A stretch of DNA of 64,000 nt. It comes from Amblyomma americanum. Lineage: Eukaryota; Arthropoda; Arachnida; Ixodida; Ixodidae. The position numbers and the translations under genes were made by a program. Position 1 is the first letter of the stretch. Each line of letters starts with the position of its first letter. The stretch spans positions 162,827,189 to 162,891,188 of the forward strand of contig NC_135500.1 in assembly GCF_052857255.1 (NCBI RefSeq), given 5' to 3'. Shown in pieces: positions 22,574-33,790 of the stretch. Below the pieces are notes generated by a model. The model was not told the DNA's origin. It ran no database searches and saw only the letters and a program-made list of their open reading frames with translations.

Positions 22574-24694
22574 CTAGGAAAATGTGTTCGTCTCCCGGCA
22601 AGGAGCTGAAGGAGGAGAGAGCTGTGCATTTCGGTGAGGGGCAGAGTTATCGGTAACACTGGGAGCGATAGGTGGTTGTGGTAACGTAAGGTCACTAACA
22701 TACCCAAGATATCTTTTTTTCTTGAGAAATGGGGAGAGAGAAAGCGTCGGCTTAGTGCTTCCTGTGAAAATCGTCCGTTGTGTGCATAGTCGAATTTGTA
22801 ATATCTAGCTGCTACTTTTGTTGCAGCCCATGCGTGCCGAGTAGTGCAGCGTAGAAACAGATACGAAGCTAGAAAGCGTGTCCCCTGTAAAAAAAAAAAG
22901 GTGCAGAGGAACCAACGTATCCATTTACTGCAAAATAAGCACGCAGCTCTCTGTTGAACCGACCCATTTCGTTCGGTTGCGCTGTTGCGTCTCCAAGCAA
23001 GACTAAGAGAGAAAAAAAAACAGCAGCGAACTGCTCCAGGTATTACTTTTTACGTACACCATTTTTCAGAAGTAAAGAGCCCAAGGGGTTTGCTTCAATG
23101 TCATGTAGGGGGGCTCCGCTAGCATTCATGGAAGTCATCTGCATCAGAGGGAGCAGGACCAGAGATCTTACCTTCGTGCGATTTGCAACGCTGGGAATGC
23201 ATTGAGAGCCACAGGGTGTGCCTCGGAAGCAAACCCCGTGGGCTCCAAACTTTTGACAAAGGGTGTCAAAATTATTTCACCTGCGCAGTGGCTAGTTCGC
23301 TGAACGTCTTCGGGTGTCCGACCTCTTGAAACGCTCTGCTTTGCGCAATATTTACCGACCGCTGTTGATGTGAGACACGAGTGACGTCTGGCCCGCGTCT
23401 GCGGGGCGCATCGCCTGCAGGTAAATAGAGGCGGACGACCGTGTGTCGCAACGGTAAGTGCGCGCGGCAGAAGAAAAGAGGAGGTGTGTTTATGGCGGAG
23501 GCCATTGTTCTGCCTCTCCACGCCGAGCCCCCGCGCCCGCGGACCTGGCTCAGGGGAAGAAAACAGCCGGCGCACAGAAGCATCCACGGGACACGCCCCG
23601 CCGCTCTACGCCAGCGCCAGACGTCCGGGAACAAGCGATAAAGAAGCGACGCCGGTGACAGGACAGACCACGGTGTCGCAAAGTGACGTCAATGACCTCC
23701 CGCGAAGCCCGGCCATCCGGCGCCGGCAACGTCGGCTCGCTGCGTCGCCGTCGGAGCCTCACTTTTTACTTATTCCCTTGCCATCATCTATGAATTACCG
23801 CTGCAGTGTTTACATGCTGCGACTGGGCGAGGGTGCTTCGAGCAGTGTTGCTCTAAGCACCTTGAGCATGCATGCCCAACTTAAGAGGGGGAAGGGGGGT
23901 ACGTGGCTTCTTTAGCTTTACAAACTGCCAGCAGCAGGAAACCAGTTTTTTCAGTCGTTGTAGTAGTCTTCCGTGATACCTCTAGAGCATCGGCGCAAAA
24001 CTAGGCTTGTCGGCGCAGTCGCCAGACAGAGACGCGGAAGTACGATGCCCGCTCACCACAGGCACTAAAGGCAGGGAGTAAGGAAGTTACAGCTGCTTGA
24101 AAAGAAAAAAAGTTGCTTGGTAGCGAAATGCCAGAGTTTCCTTATTTTGTCTATGCATCTCGTCACCATTCCCGAGTGACGCACGTACTTGCATTGAAGG
24201 AGGGATGAAATTCTTAAATGCGGCCTCTCGGGGAATCCGGAAGTCTTCTTCACCTACAGTAACCGATGCCTTTTGTTCCGCTTGCTTTGTCGCCAACCGC
24301 GATTGTGAAGCTTTCGTAAAGACGCAGTAGCTGATGTCCAGACGTGCACAGCCTCACGGAGGAGAGGTCTGGTTAGGAAGTTCTCATTGCCGTCTCCCAT
24401 TTCCTTCGCACAGTGACGCAAAGGTTAGAGAAATATGGGTAAGCATACATGGGTGGGTTCACGGCAAGACACTTCAGCTTGTTCACGAATCTATAGCCAT
24501 TGCGAAACATGCACGTGGGCTTGACAGGTTGCGTGCTCAACGTTTGCAAACTGCCCAAGGAGTCTCTAACAATTGTTGAGCCTGGGCACTAAAAAGTGTT
24601 ATGTAACAAGTAAGGGAGCGAATCGGAACTCTGACGATCACCTGACTGCAGTCTTGCATTTTTTTATTCACGTTTTTGCTATCATCAAAAGCGT
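22574..24694. other. Unassigned stretch with a short inverted repeat
   Basis: A 20-bp inverted repeat with one mismatch (GAGCCCAAGGGG at 23077, CCCCGTGGGCTC ending 23245) encloses about 130 bp and could mark a small foldback element. Around 23.2-23.9 kb is CpG-rich with overlapping open frames and TGACGTCA at 23684-23691, but no gene is recognised. Confidence 0.4.
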
Positions 24695-24810
24695 TCCCCG
24701 TTGATTTTCTAAGGCAGTTTTGACTTGAAACCCTTTGAAAGAAAGATTTTGTAACATATCACAAGAATGGACCATTACCTTCAATATTTCCATAACAGTA
24801 CCTTGCGTTT
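24695..24810 (-). repeat. Dispersed repeat shared with 56.8 kb, inverted copy
   Basis: Read on the minus strand this gives ATGGAAATATTGAAGG, GTCCATTCTT, ACAAAATCTTTCTTT, ACTGCCTTAGAAAA, closely matching 56815-56930 on the plus strand. About 75 percent identical by eye; family unknown. Confidence 0.6.
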
Positions 24811-26267
24811 TTCCCATTTTCAATTTTTTTGTGCGTGAATGTTGGACATGACTTACCTGAGGAGATAGTTCACAAATTTTGAACGGAGATGCGACAGAAC
24901 CATCAAGGCACTTATATTCGGCTCGGGCGCGCTTGGACGAATCCTATGTCAGCAAAGTTTGTCACCACCTTTCTTGCATTTATCGGACAAAAGAGGAATT
25001 AGAAAGGCCCCCATAAATGAAGAGCCCTGTGTGTTCACACCAAACATAGGCTCTTTATTTATATCATCAGCCCATCCGTAACAAAAAAAAATCCACTGTA
25101 AGCTCTATACCAGCCTGTTGTGTTTTTTCGTGGCAGGCTGAGGCGTTTTATTTTACACTTTTTTAGGGCAGCCCTAAAGTACTGAATGTAAGCTTTATAC
25201 TATAACTTGCTCTACATGCTCTCGGGCTTAATTTGCTACCGGCTACTAATTTACTGACGTTTGTCACTGATTTGTTTGCATTAACCACAGCTAATTAGAG
25301 TTTTAAAACAAAGCCAATAAAATGTTTGTAACTGCTGCTGTTAGCCAACTGTGATGACTTTTTTCTGACTGTCTACTACGAGCTTAAACAACAGTTATTA
25401 GAAACTTGGTAACTGAATCTCTTTACTAGACCTGCCTCTTTGTTAAACATGTTAAAAAACTTAAGCTACATCCTAGAAGATGAGTTTCTACAGCGACTGG
25501 TGCATTGATTTCAGTATAATTTTAAAACGTTTTTAATAATATATGTTTGCAGCTTGATGAACAGAGTTGCCTTTACCTTTTGGTCATAACCGATTTATAA
25601 TCAAGTGGAAAACCTTACCTTGAAAAACAGGTGCCACTGAATCCGATGGGTTTTAGATCTGTGAGGTTCTGAAACGCGAAGTGAGATTTCAATATAACGA
25701 TGTTCGTACTTTGTGAGTCTTTGGTTGTTTCTTCGATTAGGTTGTCATCATGTCGCGGCCGTGGTAGTTCATGTATGTACACTGTGGAACTGTACTGATT
25801 ACGATAGTAGCTGCGCGAAATGCTGTATGTCGCGGAATGGCCGCGATATTGCTGTTGTTGTCTGGCAATTCTTTTTTTTTTCTGATCATTTGAAACCTAA
25901 CGCATTATGTGTATCATGCAGAGACAGCAAATGTGTTTCAACAATATTAACCCTTACATGTAATCGTGAAAAAAATAATATTGCCAGAATAACCATATAA
26001 GTGGCTCGGACATCTGACTGATATTTCTTGTCAGCTCAGTCGGTGCCACTGACACCAGACGGTTCATCTGGTGAAGTAGCGTGTCTCTGATCTCCAACAT
26101 GCTTTACATATGCATACTAGTAGATTCGAGCTACCTTATCGTCGGGAGTTTGTAGGTGCTGCTAACTTCAAAGCTACTAGCTTAAGTTAATAGAAATGTG
26201 GTGAAAAGTAAAGTCATTTGTGGCAAATTATTGCTTTCCGTGATGATATTACATTTTTTTTGCTTAG
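24811..26267. other. Unassigned AT-rich stretch
   Basis: Low GC, few repeats, no recognised gene. It leads into the candidate exon at 26268 and would be intronic if that exon is real. Confidence 0.4.
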
Positions 26268-26554
26268 AATGCACAACAGATAAGACCTCAGGAAGGTCGG
26301 CTTTGCCTGTGCATATGCACGAAGATAGCTGGCCCTTATTAACTACCACTGACATATTTGACTTGCGCCAGAGATGTGATTGTCATGAAATGACAAGACG
26401 TCAGCTTTTCTGGGAGAGCACCTTCCTCAACAGCGCGAAGCTTAGCAGTCACACTAAATGTCCAGGTCTTGTACCGATTCGTCGCAGACGTCAGGCTAAG
26501 ATACAAGCAAGAAAGCTTACCATCGCATTTCAGGCACTCATGACGCATAGATAA
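26268..26554 (+). CDS. Candidate terminal exon, unknown Cys-containing protein
   Basis: ACATTTTTTTTGCTTAG at 26251-26267 is a strong splice acceptor (long T tract, then TAG). The following frame stays open for about 95 codons to TAA at 26552-26554. It encodes CTTDKTSGRSALPVHMHEDS, then a cluster RQRCDCHEMTRRQLFWEST, then SSHTKCPGLVPIRRRRQ and a basic C-terminus ending ALMTHR. Four cysteines and a basic RRRR stretch are visible; I recognise no family. No poly(A) signal was seen nearby. If read as a single frame from 26198 it has a hydrophobic start, but that start is GTG, so the exon reading is preferred. Low-confidence gene call. Confidence 0.3.
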
Positions 26555-27400
26555 GGCCGTACTTGCCTCTTTCAGCAATCGCGAAATTTATCGGCCGTGT
26601 ACCTTCAGACAGATAGACTAGTACACACAAGTAAGAGCAGCGAACAGGACTTTTATTGTATTTATAGTTGCGGATGTTTTTTTTTTAATGCAGAACCCAC
26701 AAAAGAAGCAACGCATACGCCAAGCACCAGCAAGCAATCCAGCAGAGATAAAAACTTCTGAAGTCATTGTTGCACCTGAATGGTGCTGTCGATGACATCT
26801 TTTTTTTTTCGTCGAGCAAGGACCGGGGAATTCGCGAAGCATCTCTTCCGCTACGGTCTTTTCAACTACGCGTGTTCCAGAAATTGTTTCTTCATGTTTT
26901 GTCCGGCCTTTCCTTACCAAGGGCGCCTGCGTAAACAGAGGAGCGCACCTGCACCCTCCTCCTATTCCTTCTGTTAACCGATATTTCACACATCCCGGGG
27001 TCCTCAAGTCAGAGCGGAAGTCGCAACTTTAAAGAACCAGAGTCAACCGCCACTGGTTTAAAGATATGAGTACTACCAAAAAATGTTGGGCTGAGGCTTA
27101 TCTAAAGTGTTAAGCCTGCATATCTCGAAGCGAAAAGCTTCGTGGCGATGCTCGTGGTTTAGCTTAAGGTTTCATACGTAGGGTTACAATTTGGGTATAC
27201 CTTTCTGGCTTTTCCAAAACGTGTTGTCTTAGGTATACAAAGCTTGTACAATCGTTATATAAGGCTATTAAAATCTCTTTATTTCTTCTTCTTCAATGAA
27301 CACGATGTCTTGCATTTTCTGTATAGCCATAATGATGGCCCGGTGATCAGAGTAGTAGCAAGCAGCTGTGCTTTTGAGCCAACTCCCACGCTACCACTTC
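26555..27400. other. Unassigned stretch
   Basis: A minus frame (26618-27007) and plus frames overlap without motifs. Short hairpin GAAGCGAAAAGCTTC near 27127. No repeat family recognised. Confidence 0.4.
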
Positions 27401-27409
27401 TGGGCCTTC

Positions 27410-27560
27410 TCCTTCCATGGCGAAAGGTCAGACGACGGAGGCAGCGCGCGGCGGCGTCGACGGCTGCGGCAGCAGCGGCCACCTGCGCTCCGCGTGACGT
27501 CACTCGGTTTCGCGCATGCGCAGCTGCGGCAAATCTGTAGTGTGGCTCACGCTAAGCCCG
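27410..27560 (+). promoter_or_regulatory. Possible CpG-rich promoter-like element
   Basis: A local GC-rich stretch (GGCGGCGTCGACGG, GGCAGCAGCGGCC) is followed by TGACGTCA (CRE consensus, 27495-27502) and GCGCATGCGC (NRF1-like palindrome, 27512-27521). These sites and CpG density are promoter-like, yet no gene is evident downstream and interspersed repeats in ticks can carry such motifs. Inference only. Confidence 0.25.
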
Positions 27561-30024
27561 GTTTTGACGAGCCTAGAGAAGCCTTTCGCTTCAAAAAGCT
27601 CTCTCCAGAGAGAGCCCCCTATACTGCTTACAACACACGGTGGCGGAAGTGGTCTGGGCAAAAGCAGGGAGAATAAAAGCAGAACACGACGAAAGAAAAC
27701 CGATGGACACAGGCAACGGCTTACAAACCAATTTTTAATGCAAAAACCTTAGAGGGTAATCTGAGCTCCACCTTGGTTGCCCTAGAGAATGAAGTATAGT
27801 ACGGTATTCGCTTATTCAACAGGGCATTCCTTTATGCAGCAGGGCAGCTTTATTTTTATCCTTTGGAGTCGCGTTCCCCTCGTGGGACCCCCCCCCCCCC
27901 CCCCCTTAGAAGCCAATGTAACCTCCGAGGCTATCTTTCTCTTTACTGCTATTACCTCTTTTCCATTTTCTTCTTCCGACCTGATCTTGGTAACGTAAGC
28001 TAGCCTAGCTCCTGCTCACGTGGACATGCACACAAAGTTGTACTTTGTACTGCCTTTGTCACAAGTAAGTAGCTTAAAGGACTTCCTTTTAAGCCACGTA
28101 GTGAGGCTCGTATAACATAAATAGAGAAGCTAACTTTCGGAAAGGTCCGGAGGAGAGTTCGTCTCACCTTCTACAGATTTTGAACTCTGGGGACGCATAG
28201 CGAACCACACTTAATTGCTCTGAAAATAGCCCCTTGTGCCCTTTACCGTTAATAAAGGCTGTATGCAGTTGCAAATGATTGCATGCTTCTCAGTTTTTTA
28301 GGTAAGACTGAGCCCGCATTGTTATTCAGGCGATGTGCGCTCTCATAAAAGCCCATGCATTCTATCGAGGCTATTTTCTTCACCTGCAATTTATTCCGCT
28401 TCCCTTCCTTCTAAGCGTGCGCGGATAGCGTGGTTAACCTAGTGTCTTACTTACGCGACCATGTATGCAGGATACGGTTATAAGTAAGTTGTGTTATTCA
28501 TTGTACGCTACGTGTGCGCTTTACGGACTGATCGAAATACGTCGTTTATTAAAAGCACTTTTCGTGCACATCGCTCCAGGCATCTGTGCGGACCTGTGGT
28601 CCCACCGTTGTCGGGGCGGTCGAGATAGCTGGTGATTGTCGACTGTCGTAAAGCTTGTTCCTCGGGCTTTCTGCCACAAATTCCCCGAGGTGCGCCCACA
28701 GCAGAGCGGTGATCGTGCTGTCGTGTGTGGCTGGAAGGACACATTTGCTGTATGTGACCAGGCGGGTAGCAGTAGGAAGTTCCGTGAGCTTTTTTCAGCA
28801 TAGCTGAGAATATCCTTGGCATTCCCAGATTATTGTGGACCACACGAGGAGAGGCAAAAAAAATTGTGTGCAGACGAGAAAGTGAAATTGTAACCGTATC
28901 TGTTCCATACGTTAACGTTGCAATGTCGAATGAGGACTGCAGCTCGCATGCTTATGCCTCTGCAGACATGTCGTAATCGTCCAGCATATCGGCATCGTCC
29001 GATTTCAAGCGCACTTCTCCTTGAGACCGTACTGTCGAGCGGCATGATCGGTAACAGCTAAATTGTTATCATCATTATTGCAACGAACATCATCATTATC
29101 ATCTTTTTCATAAGCATCACCATGAGCTTGCTTTAGCCGCCTGCTTTGCCGCTCCCCACCTAGGTACATCCTCCGCCCTCTGCTGTCCGCCGTCACTGGT
29201 GCCCTGTAGTGCTGAGCATATTCCCACTAAAGGCACAACTCTGCAGGCGAGCTGTTCACCCCTGTTTTCTTCAAATGTCGCTCTTTCTCTCTCTGCCCTT
29301 TGGGTGTTTCCTATTCTGTCGACTCCAGTGAAGACCCTCGGTTTTTAGTGAGGAAGTCTCGTTGTTTGTCCCGCTTCCGCCCACTTCCTTTCCCCCCACA
29401 AAAATAACAGAATCAGAAAGAGAAGCACCCAGGCGCGACGTGTTTGGGGACATGCTGGGGCACCCAACACGTAGGCCAGCACGTCCACCACCCTTAAGTG
29501 GCCCCAGTGTATTGATGACAACGCGCGCCACGTAGACCACGCGCGTAGCTCATCCTCCCCTCGCCCTCCTCTTACGAGGCTTCGGCGTGTTGCGTGCGTG
29601 TTTAGGAGCATCGCGTCGTCCCAAACAGTGGCGCCCTTTTTCGTCTTCTCTGAAGTGACAGTGGGTCGTCGTCGTTCGCGGCCGCAGCAGGAAAAGCAAG
29701 GCACTCCCTTTCGCCGGATGTGCACGCGCACCCTGTTTCCTGTTTACTTACGGAGACAATGAACCCTTAGTTTTTTGGCTAGCGCGAGGCTCGCTGCGCC
29801 CTTCGCTTCTTTCCATCGCATCTCTCCACTTTTAGCCTTATTCACAAGCACAGGTTGTTGTAAAGACGGAGCATCGCATGAGATGAGACGGCGGCATCAG
29901 TAGCTCCCGCATAGAATCGCAATGCAGGCAGAGGACTTTAAAGTGGTTCGCGAGTTCTCCTTGCGCAAGGTTTTCGTTTTTGTTTAGCTCACGCGGCTAT
30001 GATGCGACATTTTGCCTTCTGTGT
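27561..30024. other. Unassigned stretch with C18 run and ATC-rich patch
   Basis: C18 at 27888-27905. An imperfect ATC/CAT-rich patch at 29067-29115 recalls RTE-type tails, but no RT-coding sequence adjoins it. Frames at 28508-28843 and 29345-29731 (minus) have no motifs. Confidence 0.4.
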
Positions 30025-30292
30025 CTACATGTATGTTTGGTTTGGTTCGGTTTATGGGGTTTAACGTCCTAAAGCGACTCAAGTTATGAGGGACGCAGTA
30101 GTGGAGGGCTCCGAATAATTTTGACCACCTGAGGATTTTTTAAGTCCACTGACATCGCGCAGTACACGGGTCGCTAGCATTTCGCTTCCATTGAAACGCA
30201 ACCGCCACGGCCGGAATCGAGCCCGCGTCTTTCGAGTCAGCACCCGTATGCCATAACCACTCAGCCACCGCGGCTGCTATCCACATGTACGT
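30025..30292 (-). mobile_element. Ruka-like tRNA-derived SINE, copy 1
   Basis: Minus-strand copy. The plus strand reads from the 3' tail (GGTTTATGGGGTTTAACGTC) through GTGGAGGGCTCCG, CACTGACATCGCGCAG and GGCCGGAATCGAGCCCGCG (B-box complement) to ACCACTCAGCCACCGCGGC (A-box complement). Flanked by 13-bp repeats matching at 11 positions: 30024-30036 (TCTACATGTATGT) and 30280-30292 (TCCACATGTACGT), a decayed target-site duplication. Ruka-type SINEs are tRNA-derived and widespread in ixodid ticks. Confidence 0.9.
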
Positions 30293-30334
30293 GCAAGTAT
30301 TGAGTTCAAATGCATGAAATGCATTTTTCACATT

Positions 30335-30357
30335 GCACCTGACACTCTGTCAGGTGC
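30335..30357. repeat. 9-bp hairpin GCACCTGAC
   Basis: GCACCTGAC and its exact complement GTCAGGTGC separated by ACTCT. It overlaps the first unit of the 33-bp tandem repeat. Confidence 0.7.
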
Positions 30358-30449
30358 ATCCAGGCTTAGCGTGGATTAGTCTGTAGGTGCATACAGGCTT
30401 AGCGTGGATTAGTCTGTAGGTGCATCCATGCTTAGCGTGGATTAGCCTG
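30352..30449. repeat. 33-bp tandem repeat, three units
   Basis: Units begin at 30352, 30385 and 30418 with AGGTGCAT and share GGCTTAGCGTGGATTAG. Only a few substitutions separate units (CCAGG, ACAGG, CCATG), so the expansion is relatively recent. Confidence 0.95.
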
Positions 30450-31248
30450 CTATACTGGGACCGCGAGAAACGCTGTGTTGCAATGCTGCGTTGCAAGTGC
30501 AAGCTGATATGTTTGAAGGAAAAATAAACCCACTAGCGAAGTGAACGTCGACACTGCCTATTCCCAAAGGGTGGCGCAGGTCAGCAGAGTACTGGAGGGG
30601 CAGATTATCAGGTTTTCTCTGTTCATTAAGCTAAATTGCATATTGGAAACTTTACTGAAGGGCGCCTAATGACATAAACGACTGTGAACTAATTTCTTGC
30701 ATTCTAAAACACTGCTCCCCCCCCCCCCCCCCGTCCTCTTTCTTTTAAAAGGTTTCTTTGTGAAGTTTGTTACATCACAAAACTTCTTATGGCTAGTCAT
30801 CTTCGATGTTCTGAGCTGTTAGCATATGTCCTTATACGTACTTCTTTTCTCATTGTACAGACCTTTTTCCTTGCAATTCCTTCTGGTAACCAAATACCAA
30901 TACCCATCTACAAAGAGCAGAATGAGCAGGAAAAAATAAATAAAAACAAAACTGGCCAGCCCAAATCGCCAGAGGCGCAACAGGCTAGCACCCATGTACA
31001 GTAAGAAGCAATAACTCACGTAATTGCGTTATCCCATGGTGTTCGCAAGAATGTGGAGTCAATCTTGTTACGGGTGCCTTGCCCCTGTTACTCAGCTGTG
31101 GAGGGTCAACTCGAAAAGTCGCGCGCCTAGCCCACGGCCGCGGCAAGAAAGGAAGTGAAATAAAATTTAGCACACAGTTTAGTATGGATGAACGCGCAAT
31201 ATCACGCAGTAGCATTATTTACGGTGGGCACTTAAGGTTCTTACACGC
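30450..31248. other. Unassigned stretch with C16 run
   Basis: C16 at 30717-30732. No recognised gene or repeat otherwise. Confidence 0.4.
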
Positions 31249-31398
31249 TTAATGCGTTTGACCTCAAACGCCTTTACCTTAAAGATCTTTGGCGTAAAAG
31301 CCTTCTACCTAAAGGCCCTTACCCGGAAAGCATTTGCCACGAAGGCCTCCAACCTAAATGTCTTTTGCCTGGAGGCACTTGCCTTGAAGGTCTTCACC
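31249..31398 (-). repeat. Degenerate 15-bp tandem repeat (pentapeptide-coding)
   Basis: About ten 15-bp units. On the minus strand one frame gives pentapeptides VKTFK, ASASR, QKTFR, LEAFV, ANAFR, VRAFR, then a stop in the next unit (x-KAFT), PKIFK, VKAFE, VKRIK. The shared pattern is x-K/R-A/T-F-K/R. The internal stop and drift argue for a non-coding or decayed minisatellite rather than a current protein. Confidence 0.7.
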
Positions 31399-31511
31399 CA
31401 GGGGTAACCTTTATCAAGGCCTTCATCCATTTGAACGCCTGCCAGTTGTACACAACTAGAAGGTTGCCCACCAACCTGTAGGCCACCTGTCAGAAAGCAG
31501 GGTTCATGGAC

Positions 31512-31729
31512 GTACAGCCGAGGACAGAAGTCTATGTACCACGCATTCCTCAAACGAAGCCGATAGCTCTGCTATTAGGCGGCGGCTGGAGTCCACGCTT
31601 GCGGAAATGAAAGAACAAAATCCTGAATTTCACCTCCAGAAGTGTGGTCTCCATCCGCCGCCTAATAGCAAAGCTACCGTCTTCGTTTTAGGAACACGTG
31701 GTCCAGAGACTTGTCCCCGACTGTACGTA
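31512..31729. mobile_element. Foldback or MITE-like element, 85-bp terminal inverted repeats
   Basis: Left arm 31512-31596 and right arm 31644-31729 are imperfect complements (about 80 percent) around a 47-nt core. Matching blocks include GCTATTAGGCGGCGG with CCGCCGCCTAATAGC, and outer ends GTACAGCCGAGGACA with TGTCCCCGACTGTAC. No transposase frame inside; a non-autonomous DNA element is the likeliest reading. Confidence 0.65.
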
Positions 31730-33560
31730 CTACGTATGCCCGAAATCAGAAAATGCGCTTAGCAGTGCTACCTCACTAAAAACGTCCCAATAGAAAGTAT
31801 TTTCGTTTGCTCAAAGTGCCTCAAGTGTAAAAGCTTTTTTTTTTTGCGCGTACTTCCACGACTCGGTATGACAGAAATTTCACGACGGTGCCAGGAGGCC
31901 ATCATGATGTTGCCTTTGGATGCGCCATCAACTGAGTACACAGATCAGAAGAATTAGATATAAGATCGACATTACATTTTGTTCAGCCATCGGGACGCGA
32001 AGGCACAGCGCCGTATTACCAAAATCGTTAACGGAAAGAGCAAAATTGAGCATTTAAGAAGGACTCTCAGACATTTTGCCCTTCTTCGAATATATGCGTC
32101 AGGCTAAGTAAGGCCACCTTGTCTAGACTATTGGTCTTTTTAACATGAACTCGGCAGTAGCCAGTCAAGATCCGGAGCCTCTACGATGCGAGTAGAACAA
32201 GCCGTCACCTGTTTCTGCATGTGGCAGCCGCTAAACCGACTCCCAGACGTAACTCTCGACGTACCTCACCATGAGGCTACAGCGAGTCAACTCAATCCCT
32301 CTCAGGCTAATCAAGCCGAATTTACTCCGCAATACAACCCGACTGCATTTGTCTGATCCAAACAGCCGATTACCTACGGAACCGACGATCTCAACCTGAT
32401 TTTTTTTGAGCTCGTGCAAAGCTCGCTCTAACGGTTCGGACACACCTGGGCCCATATTCCAACTTGAGTCCCTTCCATTCGGCGACGCTTGACTGAAACG
32501 CCGGAAGAGGCCACATCCGTTTCCAGCATTTCGGCCAGATCAAGTATCACCGAAAAGGACGCTTTAAAAACTACGAAAGTAGGGATACGGGTCCTAGATA
32601 ACAATTTCATATGAATGCAGGTAATGCGGAAATTGTTTGATAAGTTGCACTTCCAGACACAGACGATGGTTACGCCGGAAAAGTGCCTTCATTTTACATC
32701 GCAGTCGAAACAAAACGACAGAACTGCGTCTAAAATATAACAATACGTTTTGTCGTTTTGTCGCAAGACAGATTATTCTGTAGTTTTCAAGTATTTTTCT
32801 GTAGAAATGTTTTTTCTGCAGTACTTTTCTGTAATGACTAAACAAAATTACGTCTTTACTACAAAAAAAAATCCGTTTTTACTAAGCGTTCATGGGCAAG
32901 CACATTACAGAAAATCTGTTGTGACGACAGAAAATTATCTGCTGTATTTTTCTGCTGGGATCTGTCGCTGTAAAAAGAGACAACCCGTCCACCTCGGAAT
33001 TTCTTTCCCTCTGCTAAACCCTTCATTTCTTTTTTTCATCGTGGCTACCGTATGCAGGAAACTGGCGAGCCGAGAAAGGTTTTAATTTTGAACAACGCCC
33101 ACAATGCAGCGACGACGACAGATTCACCCCAAGGGAAGAGCAACGCCACCAGCACATTAGAAATGGCAGAGCCACTTAGCCCATGGCCGTTCCGCGACAT
33201 GTATTTACACAAGGTAGTCGCTCTGCCGGAACGGAGGGCACACGAAAGTAACGTAATGGCCGTCTTAATGACCCCTCGGTTAGCGCGCGGTCCGCTTTCA
33301 GTGAAAAGCGAGGGTCAGCGCCTACTCCACCCCCACCATGTCAGGCATCGCTGTGCAGTTTGCTTCTGCCTTCCCTTTCTCCTACTGCGCGTTCGCGAGA
33401 GCACGGTTTCCCGCTTCCTCCGGTGATTCGTTTGTCGGCCAGATGCTTGACCTTGTCCGCCAGTCTCATTGTATGTCACTTGAATTCACTCATGTTGCAT
33501 TCGGTTGTGTACCTGCTGGTTCCTGGCTTCAAAATTCTTTCATTCCTATTCTATTCTTTT
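31730..33560. other. Unassigned stretch; TTTTCTG-rich patch
   Basis: Between 32760 and 32960 the words TTTTCTGTA, TTTTCTGCA and their complement CAGAAAA recur many times in both orientations, suggesting an unrecognised short-period or foldback repeat. No gene recognised. Confidence 0.4.
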
Positions 33561-33790
33561 AGCGGTTATGGCTGAGTGGTTATGGCGCTCGGCTGCTGGC
33601 CCGAAAGACGCGGGTTCGATCCCGGTCGCGGCGGTCCAATTTCGATGGAGGCGAAATTCTAGAGGCCGGTGTACTGTGCGATGTCAGTGCACGTTAAAGA
33701 ACCCCAGGTGGTCGACATTTCCGGAGCCCTTCACTACGGTGTCCCTCATATCCTTAGTCGTTTTGGGGCGTTAAACACCCATAAATCAAA
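33561..33790 (+). mobile_element. Ruka-like tRNA-derived SINE, copy 2
   Basis: Plus-strand copy with the best head: A box TGGCTGAGTGG (33569-33579), B box GGTTCGATCCC (33613-33623), then GATGGAGGCGAAATTCTAGA, GTGCACGTTAAAGAACCCC, GGAGCCCTTCACTACGG and an end near GGCGTTAAACACCCATAAA. Both pol III boxes are close to consensus. No clear target-site duplication was found. Confidence 0.92.

Noticed and set aside
30352..30449. CRISPR-like array
   Set aside because: Three contiguous 33-bp units without spacers in eukaryotic DNA: a simple tandem repeat.
33561..33635. Functional tRNA gene at the Ruka-like head
   Set aside because: A and B boxes are present, but the sequence continues into the SINE body and recurs elsewhere with the same body; no tRNA gene ends after the head.
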